A DNA stretch of 55,386 nt from JBGAPI01 sp044221335 (GTDB taxonomy: Bacteria; Pseudomonadota; Gammaproteobacteria; Xanthomonadales; Ahniellaceae), in NCBI GenBank assembly GCA_044221335.1, contig JBGAPI010000035.1:1-55386 (forward strand), read 5' to 3'. The first letter of the stretch is position 1. The number at the start of each line of letters is the position of its first letter. The notes under the pieces are model-generated. The model had not been told where the DNA came from. It made no database searches and saw nothing but the letters and a program-made list of their open reading frames with translations. The translations under genes and the position numbers were made by a program. This document shows, one piece after another, positions 44,033 to 53,293 of this stretch.

Positions 44033-45349
44033 ATGTCCCCCGACCTCCGCCCCCTAGTCGTCCGCCTGCTGTCCAACCTCGGCAGCACCAAGGAAATCCA
44101 GCAGTACCTGAAGCGCTTCTCGCAGCAGGACGCGAAGCGTTTCGCCGTGGTCAAGGTCGGCGGCGCGATCCTGCGCGACGACCTCGACAACCTCGCCTCG
44201 TCGCTGGCCTTCCTGCAGCAGGTGGGGCTGACGCCCATCGTGGTGCACGGTGCCGGGCCGCAGTTGAACGAGGAACTTGCCAAGGCCGGCGTGGTGACGC
44301 CGATCATCGATGGCCTCCGGGTGACTTCCCCCGAGGCCCTGCAGGTCGTCCGCCGGGTCTTCCACGACGAGAACCTGAAGCTGGTCGAGGCGCTGCACGC
44401 GATCGGTGCGCGCGCCAGCCCGATCCTCGGCGGCGTGTTCGAGGCCAGCTACTTCAATCGCCGCAAGTACGAGCTGGTCGGCAAGGTCACGGCGGTCGAC
44501 GTGTCCGCGATCGACGCCGCGATCCGCGCCGACTCGATCCCGGTGCTGGCGAGTCTTGGCGAGACGAAGGGCGGGCAGATCCTCAACATCAATGCCGACA
44601 TGGCGGCGAACGAGCTGATCACGCGGCTGAAGCCCTACAAGATCATCTTCCTCACCGGCACCGGCGGCCTGCTCGACGGCGACGGCGAGCTGATCTCGTC
44701 GATCAACCTGTCGACCGAGTACGCAGAGCTGATGGCCGCGCCCTGGCTGCACTCCGGGATGCGGTTGAAGATCGAGCAGATCGCCGAGCTGCTGGGCAAG
44801 CTGCCATTGTCCTCGTCCGTGTCCATCACCAAGCCCGAGGAGCTCGCGAAGGAGCTGTTCACCCACCGCGGCTCCGGCACGCTGCTCCGCCGCGGCGAGC
44901 GCATCCGGGTGGCGAAACGCTGGGCGCAGATGGACCTCGACCGCCTGCGCAAGCTGGTCGAGTCCGGCTTCGGTCGCAAGCTGGTCGGCGAGTATTTCCG
45001 GAAGACACCGCTGTACCGCGCCTACGTCAGCCAGCAGTATCGCGCCGCACTCCTGCTGACGAAGGAGAACGGCATCCCGCACCTCGACAAGTTCGCGGTC
45101 GCCGACGACGCGCAGGGCGAGGGTCTCGGTCGCGCCGCCTGGCAGGTGATGCGCGCCGAGAACCCGCAGCTGTTCTGGCGCGCCCGGGCGGACAATCCGG
45201 TCAACGAGTTCTACCTCGAGGAGGCCGATGGCGTGATCAAGGGCGAGCAGTGGAACGTCTACTGGTACGGCCTGACGTCGTGGGAGCAGATCCAGTTCGC
45301 CGTCGAGCATTGCAGTGCGCGTCCCGCGACGCTGAAGGCGGCGACGTGA
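44033..45349 (+). CDS. argB: bifunctional N-acetylglutamate kinase/synthase (NAGS-K)
   Basis: A 438-residue fusion. The N-terminal amino-acid kinase domain (about residues 1-285; FAVVKVGGAILRDDL, LTPIVVHGAGPQLNEEL, GQILNINADMAANELITRLKP, IIFLTGTGGLLD) phosphorylates N-acetylglutamate. The C-terminal domain (about 300-438) is the vertebrate-type NAT/DUF619 acetyltransferase (YRAALLLTKENGIPHLDKFAVADDAQGEGLGRAAWQVM, FWRARADNPVNEFYLEEADGV, WNVYWYGL), which makes N-acetylglutamate. Such fusions are characteristic of Xanthomonadales, and explain the absence of a separate argA here. Start ATG 44033. The argC start overlaps or closely follows its stop. Confidence 0.95.
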   Translation: MSPDLRPLVVRLLSNLGSTKEIQQYLKRFSQQDAKRFAVVKVGGAILRDDLDNLASSLAFLQQVGLTPIVVHGAGPQLNEELAKAGVVTPIIDGLRVTSPEALQVVRRVFHDENLKLVEALHAIGARASPILGGVFEASYFNRRKYELVGKVTAVDVSAIDAAIRADSIPVLASLGETKGGQILNINADMAANELITRLKPYKIIFLTGTGGLLDGDGELISSINLSTEYAELMAAPWLHSGMRLKIEQIAELLGKLPLSSSVSITKPEELAKELFTHRGSGTLLRRGERIRVAKRWAQMDLDRLRKLVESGFGRKLVGEYFRKTPLYRAYVSQQYRAALLLTKENGIPHLDKFAVADDAQGEGLGRAAWQVMRAENPQLFWRARADNPVNEFYLEEADGVIKGEQWNVYWYGLTSWEQIQFAVEHCSARPATLKAAT

Positions 45350-45354
45350 GCGCG

Positions 45355-46311
45355 ATGAAGACCGTCGGCATCGTCGGCGCGCGCGGCCACGTCGGTGCCG
45401 AGCTGCTGCGTCTGCTGGCCGGGCATCCGGCGCTCGCCGTCGATTTCGTGATCTCGCGCGAACTCGCGGGGCAGCCGGTGCAGGTCGGCGCCGCGGCTGC
45501 GGAACGCTTCGACGGCCTGCGCTACGAGAACCTCGACCCCGCCGCCATCGCCGCGCGCGGCGCCGACGTGCTGGTGCTCGCACTGCCGAACGGCAAGGCG
45601 GCGGACTACGTCGTCGCGGTCGACGCCGCGGGAGCGAACCCGGTGATCGTCGACCTTTCCGCCGACTACCGGTTCGACGACGGCTGGTACTACGGCCTGC
45701 CGGAACTGACCCGGCTGCACGCCGCCGGTCGGCGCCGGATCAGCAATCCGGGTTGCTACGCCACCGCGATGCAGCTGGCGCTCGCGCCGATCGTCGACCT
45801 CCTCGATGGTCCGGCCCAGTGCTTCGGCGTCTCCGGCTACTCAGGCGCCGGCACCACGCCCTCGGACAAGAACGATCCGGCGAAGCTCGCCGACAATCTG
45901 ATGCCGTATTCACTGACCGGGCACATCCACGAGCGCGAGGTGAGCCGCCAGCTCGCGCATCCGGTCGAGTTCATGCCGCACGTCGCGCCGCATTTCCGCG
46001 GCATCACGATGACGGTCAACGCGCATCTCGCGACGGCGACGACGAGCGAGGCGCTGGTGACGCGCTGCCGCGAGCGTTACGCCGGCGAGCGCCTCGTCCG
46101 GGTCGTCGACGAGGCGCCATGGGTGAGCCGGATCGCCGGGCGTCACGGCGTCGAGATCGGTGGCGTGGCGCTGGCCGCGGATGGTCGTCGCGCGGTCCTG
46201 GTATCGACGCTGGACAACCTGCTGAAGGGCGCGGCGACGCAGGCGCTGCAGAACATCAATCTCGCGCTGGGGCTGGACGAATACTCCGGCATCCCGGCCG
46301 ACGCCGCGTGA
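45355..46311 (+). CDS. argC: N-acetyl-gamma-glutamyl-phosphate reductase
   Basis: A 318-residue NADPH-dependent reductase of N-acetylglutamyl phosphate. GIVGARGHVGAELLRLLAGH is the dinucleotide loop, LALPNGKA and DLSADYRF follow, and the active-site Cys is in ISNPGCYATAMQLAL; SGYSGAGTTPSDKND and the C-terminal AVLVSTLDNLLKGAATQALQNINLALG complete the family. A GTG at 45346 in the same frame overlaps the argB/A stop and would add three residues; I kept the ATG. Confidence 0.94.
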   Translation: MKTVGIVGARGHVGAELLRLLAGHPALAVDFVISRELAGQPVQVGAAAAERFDGLRYENLDPAAIAARGADVLVLALPNGKAADYVVAVDAAGANPVIVDLSADYRFDDGWYYGLPELTRLHAAGRRRISNPGCYATAMQLALAPIVDLLDGPAQCFGVSGYSGAGTTPSDKNDPAKLADNLMPYSLTGHIHEREVSRQLAHPVEFMPHVAPHFRGITMTVNAHLATATTSEALVTRCRERYAGERLVRVVDEAPWVSRIAGRHGVEIGGVALAADGRRAVLVSTLDNLLKGAATQALQNINLALGLDEYSGIPADAA

Positions 46312-46327
46312 CGAGGAGCCGCGACCG

Positions 46328-47623
46328 ATGAGCGCACCGCTTTGGCAGAAGGACGGGATCGACATCGATGCCCGGATCATGCGCTTCCTCGCCGGCGACG
46401 ACGTGGTGCTCGATCGCGAACTGCTGCCCCACGACATCGTCGCGAGCCAGGCGCAGGCCAGTGGCCTGCGCCTCATTGGGATACTGGGTGAAGAAGAGGA
46501 GAGGGCGATCCGGGCGGAGCTGGACCGTCTGGCGGCGGCGGTGTCGAGCGGCGAGTTCGTGCTCGACGACCGCTACGAGGACTGCCACTCCGCGATCGAG
46601 TCCTGGCTGATCGATCGCCTCGGCGACACCGGCCGCAAGATCCACACCGGCCGCAGCCGCAACGATCAGGTGCTGGTCGCGCTGCGGCTGTGGATGAAGC
46701 AGGCGCTGTCGGAACTGGTCGATGCCGACCTCGCGATCGCCGACGCGCTGCTCGCGCGCGCCGCGGCCGACGCGATGCTGCCTTTGCCGGGCTACACCCA
46801 CCTGCAGCGCGCGATGGTGTCGTCGGTCGGGATGTGGGCCGCGGGATTCGCCGAGGCCTTCCTCGACGATGCCGTGCTGGCGCGCTCGCAGCGCACGCTG
46901 ATCGACAGCAATCCGCTCGGGACCGCTTCGGGCTTCGGCGTGAACCTTGGATTGCCGCGCGAGCACGCGACCCGCGAGCTCGGGTTTGCGTCCGTGCAGT
47001 GGAACCCCGTCTACGCGCAGCTGTCGCGCGGCAAATTCGAGCTCGTCGCGCTCGATGCGCTGGCGCAGGCACTGCTCGACCTCCGCCGACTCGCTTGGGA
47101 CCTGTCGCTGTTCACCACCAGCGAGTTCGGCTTCGTCGCACTGCCGGCGAAGTACACGACCGGCTCGTCGCTGATGCCGAACAAGCGCAATCCCGACGTG
47201 GTCGAGCTGCTGCGCGCGAGCTATGCCGTGGTTGCCGGCGCGCGCGCCGAGATCGAGAACCTGCTGTCGCTGCCGTCGGGTTACCAGCGCGACCTGCAGT
47301 ACTCCAAGGGGCCGCTGATCCGCGCGTTCCGCCACGGGCTCGATGCCCTGGCATTGCTGCCGGAGCTGATCGGCGCGCTCGCCTGGAAGCCCGACGCGAT
47401 GCGTGCCGCGCTGGAGCCGACGATGTACGCGACGGACGTCGCGATCGAGAAGGCGCGCGCCGGCGTGCCCTTCCGGCAGGCGTATCGGGAGGCGGCGGAG
47501 GCGAGCGGCGATGCGTCGCGCACGCCGGAGGCGAGCCTGGCGGCGCGGGTGTCGCCGGGCGCCGCGGCCGACCTCCGGCTGGGCGCATTGCGCGCGCGCC
47601 TCGCGTCCCTGCGCGGCGGCTGA
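46328..47623 (+). CDS. argH: argininosuccinate lyase
   Basis: A 431-residue fumarase/aspartase-superfamily lyase that cleaves argininosuccinate to arginine and fumarate. Conserved blocks: DCHSAIESWLIDRLGDTGRKIHTGRSRNDQVLVALRLW, PGYTHLQRAM with the catalytic His region, and the superfamily signature TGSSLMPNKRNPDVVELLRA. The C-terminus is slightly short compared with E. coli ArgH (457). It begins 16 bp after argC and is the last identified arginine-pathway gene. Confidence 0.95.
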   Translation: MSAPLWQKDGIDIDARIMRFLAGDDVVLDRELLPHDIVASQAQASGLRLIGILGEEEERAIRAELDRLAAAVSSGEFVLDDRYEDCHSAIESWLIDRLGDTGRKIHTGRSRNDQVLVALRLWMKQALSELVDADLAIADALLARAAADAMLPLPGYTHLQRAMVSSVGMWAAGFAEAFLDDAVLARSQRTLIDSNPLGTASGFGVNLGLPREHATRELGFASVQWNPVYAQLSRGKFELVALDALAQALLDLRRLAWDLSLFTTSEFGFVALPAKYTTGSSLMPNKRNPDVVELLRASYAVVAGARAEIENLLSLPSGYQRDLQYSKGPLIRAFRHGLDALALLPELIGALAWKPDAMRAALEPTMYATDVAIEKARAGVPFRQAYREAAEASGDASRTPEASLAARVSPGAAADLRLGALRARLASLRGG

Positions 47624-47626
47624 AGG

Positions 47627-48340
47627 GTGGCCCGGCGCGGCACGCTCCCGAGCCTCGTCGTGCTGCCCGGAATGGACGGCACCGGGGAACTGCTGTCCGA
47701 CTTCGCCGCGGCCTTCGACGGCCGCCCGGCAGTCCAGGTCGTCGACTATCCGCGCGATCGCATCGAGACCTACGACGCCGTGGTGGCGCGTGTGCGGACA
47801 CTGCTGCCGACGTCGGGGCGCTACGTCCTGATGGGCGAGAGCTACTCCGGGCCGGTCGCGCTGCGCATCGCTGCGGAACGGCCGGCGGGACTGGCGGGGG
47901 TGATGCTCGCCGCGAGCTTCATCAGCGCACCGTGGCCGGCGTTGCGCCTGCTGCGCCCGCTGCTCGCCCGCTGGTCGCTGCGGCCGGACACGGGCCCGAT
48001 CACTCGCGCGCTGCTGTTCGGCCGGCACGGCGACGCCGCGTGGGCGGAGCGCCTGCGCGCGGCCGTCGCCTCGGTGTCGCCGCGGGTGTTCCAGCGCCGC
48101 CTGCTCGACGTGCTCGACTGCGACGTGCGGCTCGCGGCGTCGCGCATCGCCGTACCCCTGCTGTACCTGCGCGGCAGCGAGGATCGGCTGATTCCCGCCC
48201 GCTGTGGCGACGAGGTCGCCGCGATCGTGCCCGCTGCCCGCATCGCCACGGTCGAGGGGCCGCATCTGCTGCTGCAGGTAGCGATCGCGCCGGCGGTGGC
48301 GGCGATCTCGGAATTTCTCGAGGGCCTGGTGGAGAATTGA
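47627..48340 (+). CDS. alpha/beta hydrolase
   Basis: A 237-residue single-domain hydrolase starting at a GTG three bases after argH, so it is probably co-transcribed. VLPGMDGTGELLSDF holds the oxyanion loop, GESYSGPVAL the nucleophile Ser, GSEDRLIP the Asp and GPHLLLQ the His of the triad. There is no signal peptide or membrane segment. The substrate is unknown; a role in arginine metabolism is not implied by the fold. Confidence 0.8.
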   Translation: MARRGTLPSLVVLPGMDGTGELLSDFAAAFDGRPAVQVVDYPRDRIETYDAVVARVRTLLPTSGRYVLMGESYSGPVALRIAAERPAGLAGVMLAASFISAPWPALRLLRPLLARWSLRPDTGPITRALLFGRHGDAAWAERLRAAVASVSPRVFQRRLLDVLDCDVRLAASRIAVPLLYLRGSEDRLIPARCGDEVAAIVPAARIATVEGPHLLLQVAIAPAVAAISEFLEGLVEN

Positions 48341-48673
48341 GGGATGAGGGCCAAGGTCTCAGGGCCAAGGGCTCAGGGAAGGCCGTGTTTCCTCCTTCCC
48401 CGTCATTGCGAGGAGGAGCGCAGCGACGAAGCGATCCAGCGCCTTCGCTGATCGTCGCGCCAGAGCAGGAGCAAAGGCGCTGGATTGCTTCGCTGCGCTC
48501 GCAATGACGGGTTTTCGTGATTCTGGGTCCTGGGCCCTAAGTCCTTCCCGTCGCACAAGGCCACAGCGCATCAACATTCCAGGTCATCGCGGTTTCAGTC
48601 CCCATTCCTCATCCGCGATCCTTGAACAGCCAGTGCGCCATGGCGCACCCTACGCTCCCCATCGGAGACTGCG
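48341..48673. repeat. gene-free region packed with repeats (families B and E and GGGCTCAGGG units)
   Basis: 48347-48378 holds two copies of a 14-base unit, AGGGCCAAGGNCTC. 48401-48509 is a full family E inverted element (CGTCATTGCGAGG to CGCAATGACG) with internal CGATCCAGCGCCTT/AAGGCGCTGGATTG arms. 48633-48653 is a family B palindrome, GTGCGCCATGGCGCAC plus CCTAC. No gene is apparent in these 333 bp. Confidence 0.8.
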
Positions 48674-48970
48674 ATGCTCTACATGATCCTCGGCTACGAC
48701 CACGCCGACTCCCTGCCGCGCCGCAAGGCGTGCCGCCCCGAGCACATCGCCCGCGTGCAGGAACTGCGCGACGCCGGTCGCGTGATCCTGGTCGGCCCTC
48801 TGCCCAACGTCGACGGGACCGACCCGGGCGAGGCCGGATTCACCGGCAGCCTGCTGGTGCTCGAGTTCTCCGACATCGCCGCGGCGCGCGCCTGGGCGAG
48901 CGCGGATGCCTATGTGCGCGAGCGCGTGTGGCAGCGAGTCGAGGTGCTGCCGTTCATCAAGGTGGGCTGA
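48674..48970 (+). CDS. YciI family protein
   Basis: A 98-residue dimeric ferredoxin-like-fold protein. MLYMILGYDHADSLPRRKACRPEHIARVQELRDAGRVILVGPLPN with the YDH Asp-His pair and FTGSLLVLEFSDIAAARAWASADAYVRERVWQRVEVLPF match the YciI family. Its function is unknown, though the conserved Asp-His suggests an enzymatic pocket. The thioredoxin-like gene follows three bases after its stop. Confidence 0.9.
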   Translation: MLYMILGYDHADSLPRRKACRPEHIARVQELRDAGRVILVGPLPNVDGTDPGEAGFTGSLLVLEFSDIAAARAWASADAYVRERVWQRVEVLPFIKVG

Positions 48971-48972
48971 GC

Positions 48973-49545
48973 ATGAATCGTGCGGTCATCCCACTGGTCG
49001 TCTTCGTCGGCGCCGCGGTGCTGTTCGGGCTCACGCTCGGTCGCGGCGGCGGGAAACTGCCGCCCAAGCCCGTCGCGGAGCCGGCACCTTTCGCGGAGCC
49101 GGCGTCCGCAGCGGACCCGGCACCCGTCGCCGTCGTCCCGGTGGCGAGGGAGTTCAGCATGGCGACGCTGCCTCACGGCGAGTCCAGCATGGCGGAGGCG
49201 ATCCGCGCCGAGGTGGCGAACGCCGCGCGGCTCGGCCGCAGGCCGTTCGTCTATTTCTACGCCGAGTGGTGTGGTCCCTGCCGGGATCTCAGGGACAGCA
49301 TGGACGATCCGCGCATGGTCGATGCCTTCGCGGGCACCCACATCATCAAAGTCGATGTCGACGAATGGGAGGACGAGATCGACGAGGACTACGAGGTGCA
49401 ATACATCCCGCTGATCTTCGAGCTCGGCGGCGACGGCCGGCCGACCGGCCGCACGATCACGTCGACGGCCTGGGACGACAACATACCGGAGAACATGGCA
49501 CCGCCGCTGAAGGCCTTCTTCCGCGCCGGCTCCACCTCGATCTGA
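48973..49545 (+). CDS. membrane-anchored thioredoxin-fold protein
   Basis: A 190-residue protein with an N-terminal membrane anchor (VIPLVVFVGAAVLFGLTLG), a Pro/Ala linker of about 40 residues and a thioredoxin domain (about 75-190) with the redox motif AEWCGPCRDL and the cis-Pro region VQYIPLIFELG. The topology predicts a periplasmic thiol-disulfide protein. The helix after CGPC (RDLRDSMDDPRMVDAF) and the VDVDEWEDEIDEDYEV stretch are very acidic. It is coupled to the YciI gene; a partner is not evident. Confidence 0.82.
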   Translation: MNRAVIPLVVFVGAAVLFGLTLGRGGGKLPPKPVAEPAPFAEPASAADPAPVAVVPVAREFSMATLPHGESSMAEAIRAEVANAARLGRRPFVYFYAEWCGPCRDLRDSMDDPRMVDAFAGTHIIKVDVDEWEDEIDEDYEVQYIPLIFELGGDGRPTGRTITSTAWDDNIPENMAPPLKAFFRAGSTSI

Positions 49546-49605
49546 GGCGGCGACCGGCAGGCTGCCGACTGCGCGCGGGACGCGTCGACGGCCAGCAGAG
49601 ACGAC

Positions 49606-49627
49606 AACGGCGCCCGCGGGCGCCGTT
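49606..49627. terminator. bidirectional hairpin between the thioredoxin gene and rne
   Basis: AACGGCGCCC pairs perfectly with GGGCGCCGTT around a GC loop. It lies 60 bp after the thioredoxin-gene stop and 22 bp after the rne stop on the other strand. There is no long T-run, so termination strength is uncertain. Confidence 0.6.
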
Positions 49628-49648
49628 GCCGTTCCAGGTCGGACGATC

Positions 49649-52600
49649 TCAGGACGATTTCGATTCGCCCTGACCCTCGGCGGGCTTCGGCGCCGGCATC
49701 GCGACCGTGTGGTCCGGATGGGTCACCGCGTGGTGGATCGCCTCGCTCAAGGACGCCGGTGCGCGCGCCTGGGGCGCCGCGGCCGCGGCCTTCGCCGCTG
49801 CAAGCTCGGCCGCCGAGACGGCGACCGTGACATCGGCAGGCAGTGCCAACTCGGCCTGGACCGGCGCCGCCACGGCGACCGCAACCGGCTGAACCGGCGC
49901 GACGACCGCTTCCGGCTCGACCGCAGCAGGCTCGACGGCAACCGGCTCGACGGCAACCGGCTCGGGCGCGATAGCTGCCGCCGACACTGCAACGACTTCA
50001 ACCGGCACTGCCGGTTCCGCGGCAGCGACGGGGGCCGGCTCCGGCGTGGACGCGGCGGCCTGGGCGGCAGTGAGATCGGCGATCGAGATCGCGACCGTCG
50101 ATTCGCGCGGCTCCGGGCGTGCGACCGCGGTCTGGCTGGCGGCATTGCGCTGCTGTGCCGCGGCGGCCTGCAGGACGTCCGCGAGCGGGATCTCGACGGT
50201 CGGCGCGCTGCTCGGTCGCGGCGCGGACGCGGGTTCGACCGCGGCGGCCGGAGCCACCGGCGCGTCGACCGTGGCCGAAGCGGCGGCCGGAGCCACCGGC
50301 GCGTCGACCGTGGCCGGAGCGGCGGCCGAAGCCACCGGCGCATCGACCGTGGTCGGAGCCGCGGCGATCTCCTGATCGTCGTCGTCGTCACCGTCGAAGT
50401 CGTTGCCGGTGTCAGCGGCCTGGTCGGCTGCCGCGTTGGTCGCGGCATCCCCCGGCGCACCGTCACGACGGCCGCGACGGCGGCGACCGCCGCGACGGCC
50501 ACGGCGACGCGGCCGTGCATTGGGATCGGTCGCGGCGGCATCGCCACCCGGCGCGTTGGCCGCCGCGTAGGCCGCGAGGGCCGTTTCGGTGCTGTCCGGA
50601 GATTCCGCGGTCGGCGGCGCGGCGACCGGCGCCGCCATCACGGCGGTCGTGAGCGCGGAAGCGGCGGCAGGCGACGGGATCACCGGCTTCGCAGCCTCGG
50701 CGGGCTTGCCACCATCCGCGGGTTTCTGCGGCTGCTGGCCGCGGCCGCCATGCGGACCTTGCTTGCCGTGCTGCTGCTGACGCTGGCCCTGACCTTGACC
50801 CTGGGCCGCGTTGCCGGCGGCTGCCGCCGCGGCGGCCGCGGCCATGGTCTTCGGCAGCGACTGCGTCGCCGGACGATCGTCCGGCTTGCGACCGCCCTGC
50901 TGGCCCTTGCCTTGCGGCTGGCCGCGCTCGTGACGCTTCCCGTGCTCGGACGAACCGCCGCGCGCGTGCTGGCCGTGGCGGCCACCGCGATCCCCGCGGT
51001 CACCCCGGTCATTGCGCTCGTTGCGTTGGCCATGTTGCGGGCGCTGCTTGTCGCGCGGGCTGCTGCTGTCCGGGGCGCTCGGCTTCGCCGGCGCGGGAGC
51101 GGCGTCGCCGCTTCCGAACAGGCTGCGCCAGAGGCGGACGAAGAAACCGGGGCGCTCCGGAGCGGGCGCGGCCGCGACCGGCACCAGGGCCTGCGCCACT
51201 GCCACCGGCGCGACTGCTTCGACGGGCTCCTCGCGCACCGGCGCCGGCGTGGCCGGCGCGATCTTCGACACCGCCGGCTCCTCGACCTTGACCGGCTCGG
51301 CCGAGGAGGTCGGCGCCGCCATCGGCACGATCTCGGTGGCGCGCTGGTAGCTCGGCTTGCGGTGCTCGGCGACTTCGGCGTCGCGGATGCGCTTGATCTC
51401 GTAGTGCGGGGTCTCGAGGTTCGGGTCGGCGACGATCACCACCGGCGCGTCATGGCGCTGCTCGATCGCGGCGAGCGCGCGGCGCTTCTCGTTCAACAGG
51501 TAGTTGGCGACTTCCGGCGGCGCCTGCACCAGCACCTCGCCGGTGTTCTCCTTCAGCGCGTCCTCCTCGACCAGGCGCAGGATCGACAACGACAGCGACT
51601 CGACACCGCGGATGCGGCCATGGCCGGCGCAACGCGGGCAGGTGATCTGGGTGGACTCGCCGAGCGACGGGCGCAGCCGCTGGCGCGACATCTCGAGCAG
51701 GCCGAAGCGCGAGATCCGGCCGATCTGGACGCGGGCGCGGTCGGACTTCAGCGCATCCTTGATCCGCTCCTCGACGTCGCGCTGGTGGCGCGGGCTGTCC
51801 ATGTCGATGAAGTCGATGACGATCAGGCCGCCGAGATCGCGGATGCGCAGCTGGCGGGCGATCTCGGTCGCCGCTTCCAGGTTGGTGTTGAACGCGGTCT
51901 CTTCGATGTCACCGCCCTTGGTGGCGCGGGCCGAGTTGATGTCGATCGAGGTCAGCGCCTCGGTGTGGTCGATCACGATCGAGCCGCCGGAGGGCAGGCG
52001 CAGGGTGCGCTCGAAGGCGTTCTCGATCTGCGATTCGATCTGGAAGCGCGAGAACAGCGGCACGCTTTCCTGGTAGAGCTTGAGCTTCCGCATGTTCTGC
52101 GGCATCACCTGCTCGACGAACTCGCGGGCGTCCTGGTAGACCTCCGGGCTGTCGATCAGGATCTCGCCGATGTCGCCGCGGAGGTAGTCGCGCAGCGCGC
52201 GGATGATCAGGCGCGATTCCTGGTAGACCAGGAACGGACCGGGCTTGGACAGCACCGCGTCGGAGATCGCCTTCCACAGCTGCAGGAGATAGTCGAGGTC
52301 CCACTGCAGTTCGTCGGCCTCGCGGCCCATGCCGGCGGTGCGGATGATGATGCCCATGTCGTCCGGCATCACCAGCTTGTCCATCACCTCCTTCATGTTC
52401 TGGCGGTCGTCACCCTCGATCCGGCGCGACACGCCCCCGGCACGCGGGTTGTTCGGCATCAGGACGAGGTATCGGCCGGCGAGACTGATGAAGGTCGTCA
52501 GCGCCGCGCCCTTGTTGCCGCGCTCTTCCTTCTCGACCTGGACGACGACGTCCTGGCCTTCGCGAAGCAGTTCGCGGATGCCGGCACGGTTCGGGTCGAC

Positions 52601-52843
52601 GCCGTCACGGAAGTAGTCGCGCGAGATTTCCTTCAGCGGCAGGAAGCCGTGGCGGTCGCCGCCGTATTCGACGAAGCAGGCTTCCAGGCTGGGCTCGATC
52701 CGGGTGATCTTGCCCTTGTAGATGTTGGCCTTCTTCTGTTCCTTGCTCGGGATTTCGATGTCCAGGTCGTACAGCGACTGGCCATCGACGATCGCCACGC
52801 GCAGCTCTTCGCGCTGCGTGGCGTTGATCAACATACGCTTCAT
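49649..52843 (-). CDS. rne: ribonuclease E
   Basis: A 1064-residue endoribonuclease and degradosome scaffold. The catalytic half (about residues 1-515) has MKRMLINATQREELRVAIVDGQ, the S1 domain (ANIYKGKITRIEPSLEACFVEYG), the RNase H-like and DNase I-like parts (LIVIDFIDMDSPRHQRDVEERI with the catalytic Asp residues) and the zinc link TCPRCAGHGRIRG. The C-terminal half is disordered: Arg/Gln/Gly-rich (RPQHGQRNERNDRGDRGDRG) then Pro/Ala/Val-rich, with three copies of a 13-residue repeat (TVDAPVAPAAAxA) encoded at 50240-50370. It starts with GGAAGGA a few bases upstream and diverges from rluC. Confidence 0.96.
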   Translation of the reverse strand: MKRMLINATQREELRVAIVDGQSLYDLDIEIPSKEQKKANIYKGKITRIEPSLEACFVEYGGDRHGFLPLKEISRDYFRDGVDPNRAGIRELLREGQDVVVQVEKEERGNKGAALTTFISLAGRYLVLMPNNPRAGGVSRRIEGDDRQNMKEVMDKLVMPDDMGIIIRTAGMGREADELQWDLDYLLQLWKAISDAVLSKPGPFLVYQESRLIIRALRDYLRGDIGEILIDSPEVYQDAREFVEQVMPQNMRKLKLYQESVPLFSRFQIESQIENAFERTLRLPSGGSIVIDHTEALTSIDINSARATKGGDIEETAFNTNLEAATEIARQLRIRDLGGLIVIDFIDMDSPRHQRDVEERIKDALKSDRARVQIGRISRFGLLEMSRQRLRPSLGESTQITCPRCAGHGRIRGVESLSLSILRLVEEDALKENTGEVLVQAPPEVANYLLNEKRRALAAIEQRHDAPVVIVADPNLETPHYEIKRIRDAEVAEHRKPSYQRATEIVPMAAPTSSAEPVKVEEPAVSKIAPATPAPVREEPVEAVAPVAVAQALVPVAAAPAPERPGFFVRLWRSLFGSGDAAPAPAKPSAPDSSSPRDKQRPQHGQRNERNDRGDRGDRGGRHGQHARGGSSEHGKRHERGQPQGKGQQGGRKPDDRPATQSLPKTMAAAAAAAAAGNAAQGQGQGQRQQQHGKQGPHGGRGQQPQKPADGGKPAEAAKPVIPSPAAASALTTAVMAAPVAAPPTAESPDSTETALAAYAAANAPGGDAAATDPNARPRRRGRRGGRRRRGRRDGAPGDAATNAAADQAADTGNDFDGDDDDDQEIAAAPTTVDAPVASAAAPATVDAPVAPAAASATVDAPVAPAAAVEPASAPRPSSAPTVEIPLADVLQAAAAQQRNAASQTAVARPEPRESTVAISIADLTAAQAAASTPEPAPVAAAEPAVPVEVVAVSAAAIAPEPVAVEPVAVEPAAVEPEAVVAPVQPVAVAVAAPVQAELALPADVTVAVSAAELAAAKAAAAAPQARAPASLSEAIHHAVTHPDHTVAMPAPKPAEGQGESKSS
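50240..50370 (-). repeat. 39-bp coding tandem repeat in the rne C-terminal tail
   Basis: Three near-identical 39-bp units (13 residues, TVDAPVAPAAAxA) in the disordered scaffold region. The units differ at a few bases, and the number of copies is likely to vary between strains. Confidence 0.8.
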
Positions 52844-53293
52844 TGTGAGTTCCTTCCGCGCGCCGGTTACGGCGAGCCCCAGGCGGGGGAGGCGCTGCGC
52901 ACGTCCCGTTGCCATGGCATTGCGCCTGGAATCCGGACGGCCGCGAATCGACACCACTGCCTGGACGCGCGCCGCGGACGGCTGCGCATCACCCAGATCG
53001 TCGCGGCACCTGCCGGCGGGTCGACCTGGCGTTGATCGGGGAGGGCGCGTCGTCGCCTTCCTTCATCCCGCAACCGGCGGGTCGGTGCTTGCCTGCTCGC
53101 CCGCCCAGTCGCCGATGCCGTCGTGAGTCGCTAGGGACCGCGTATGCCTGATACGCTCGATCGGAATCCGCCGACTGGCGGCGTTCAGTGGCGGGCACTC
53201 CGCGTTGCCTTGCCTCCCGGACTTCAACCGAATCGATGATCCGGTTCCAAGTCCTTGAAAGAGCAAACGCTTTCGACGAGTGTCGCCACGCCC
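52844..53293. other. 450-bp divergent region between rne and rluC
   Basis: It carries the rne leader and promoter and the rluC promoter. E. coli rne has a long 5' UTR through which RNase E regulates its own mRNA, and the length here would allow something similar. I found no recognisable structured element that I would vouch for and no ORF. Confidence 0.5.
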
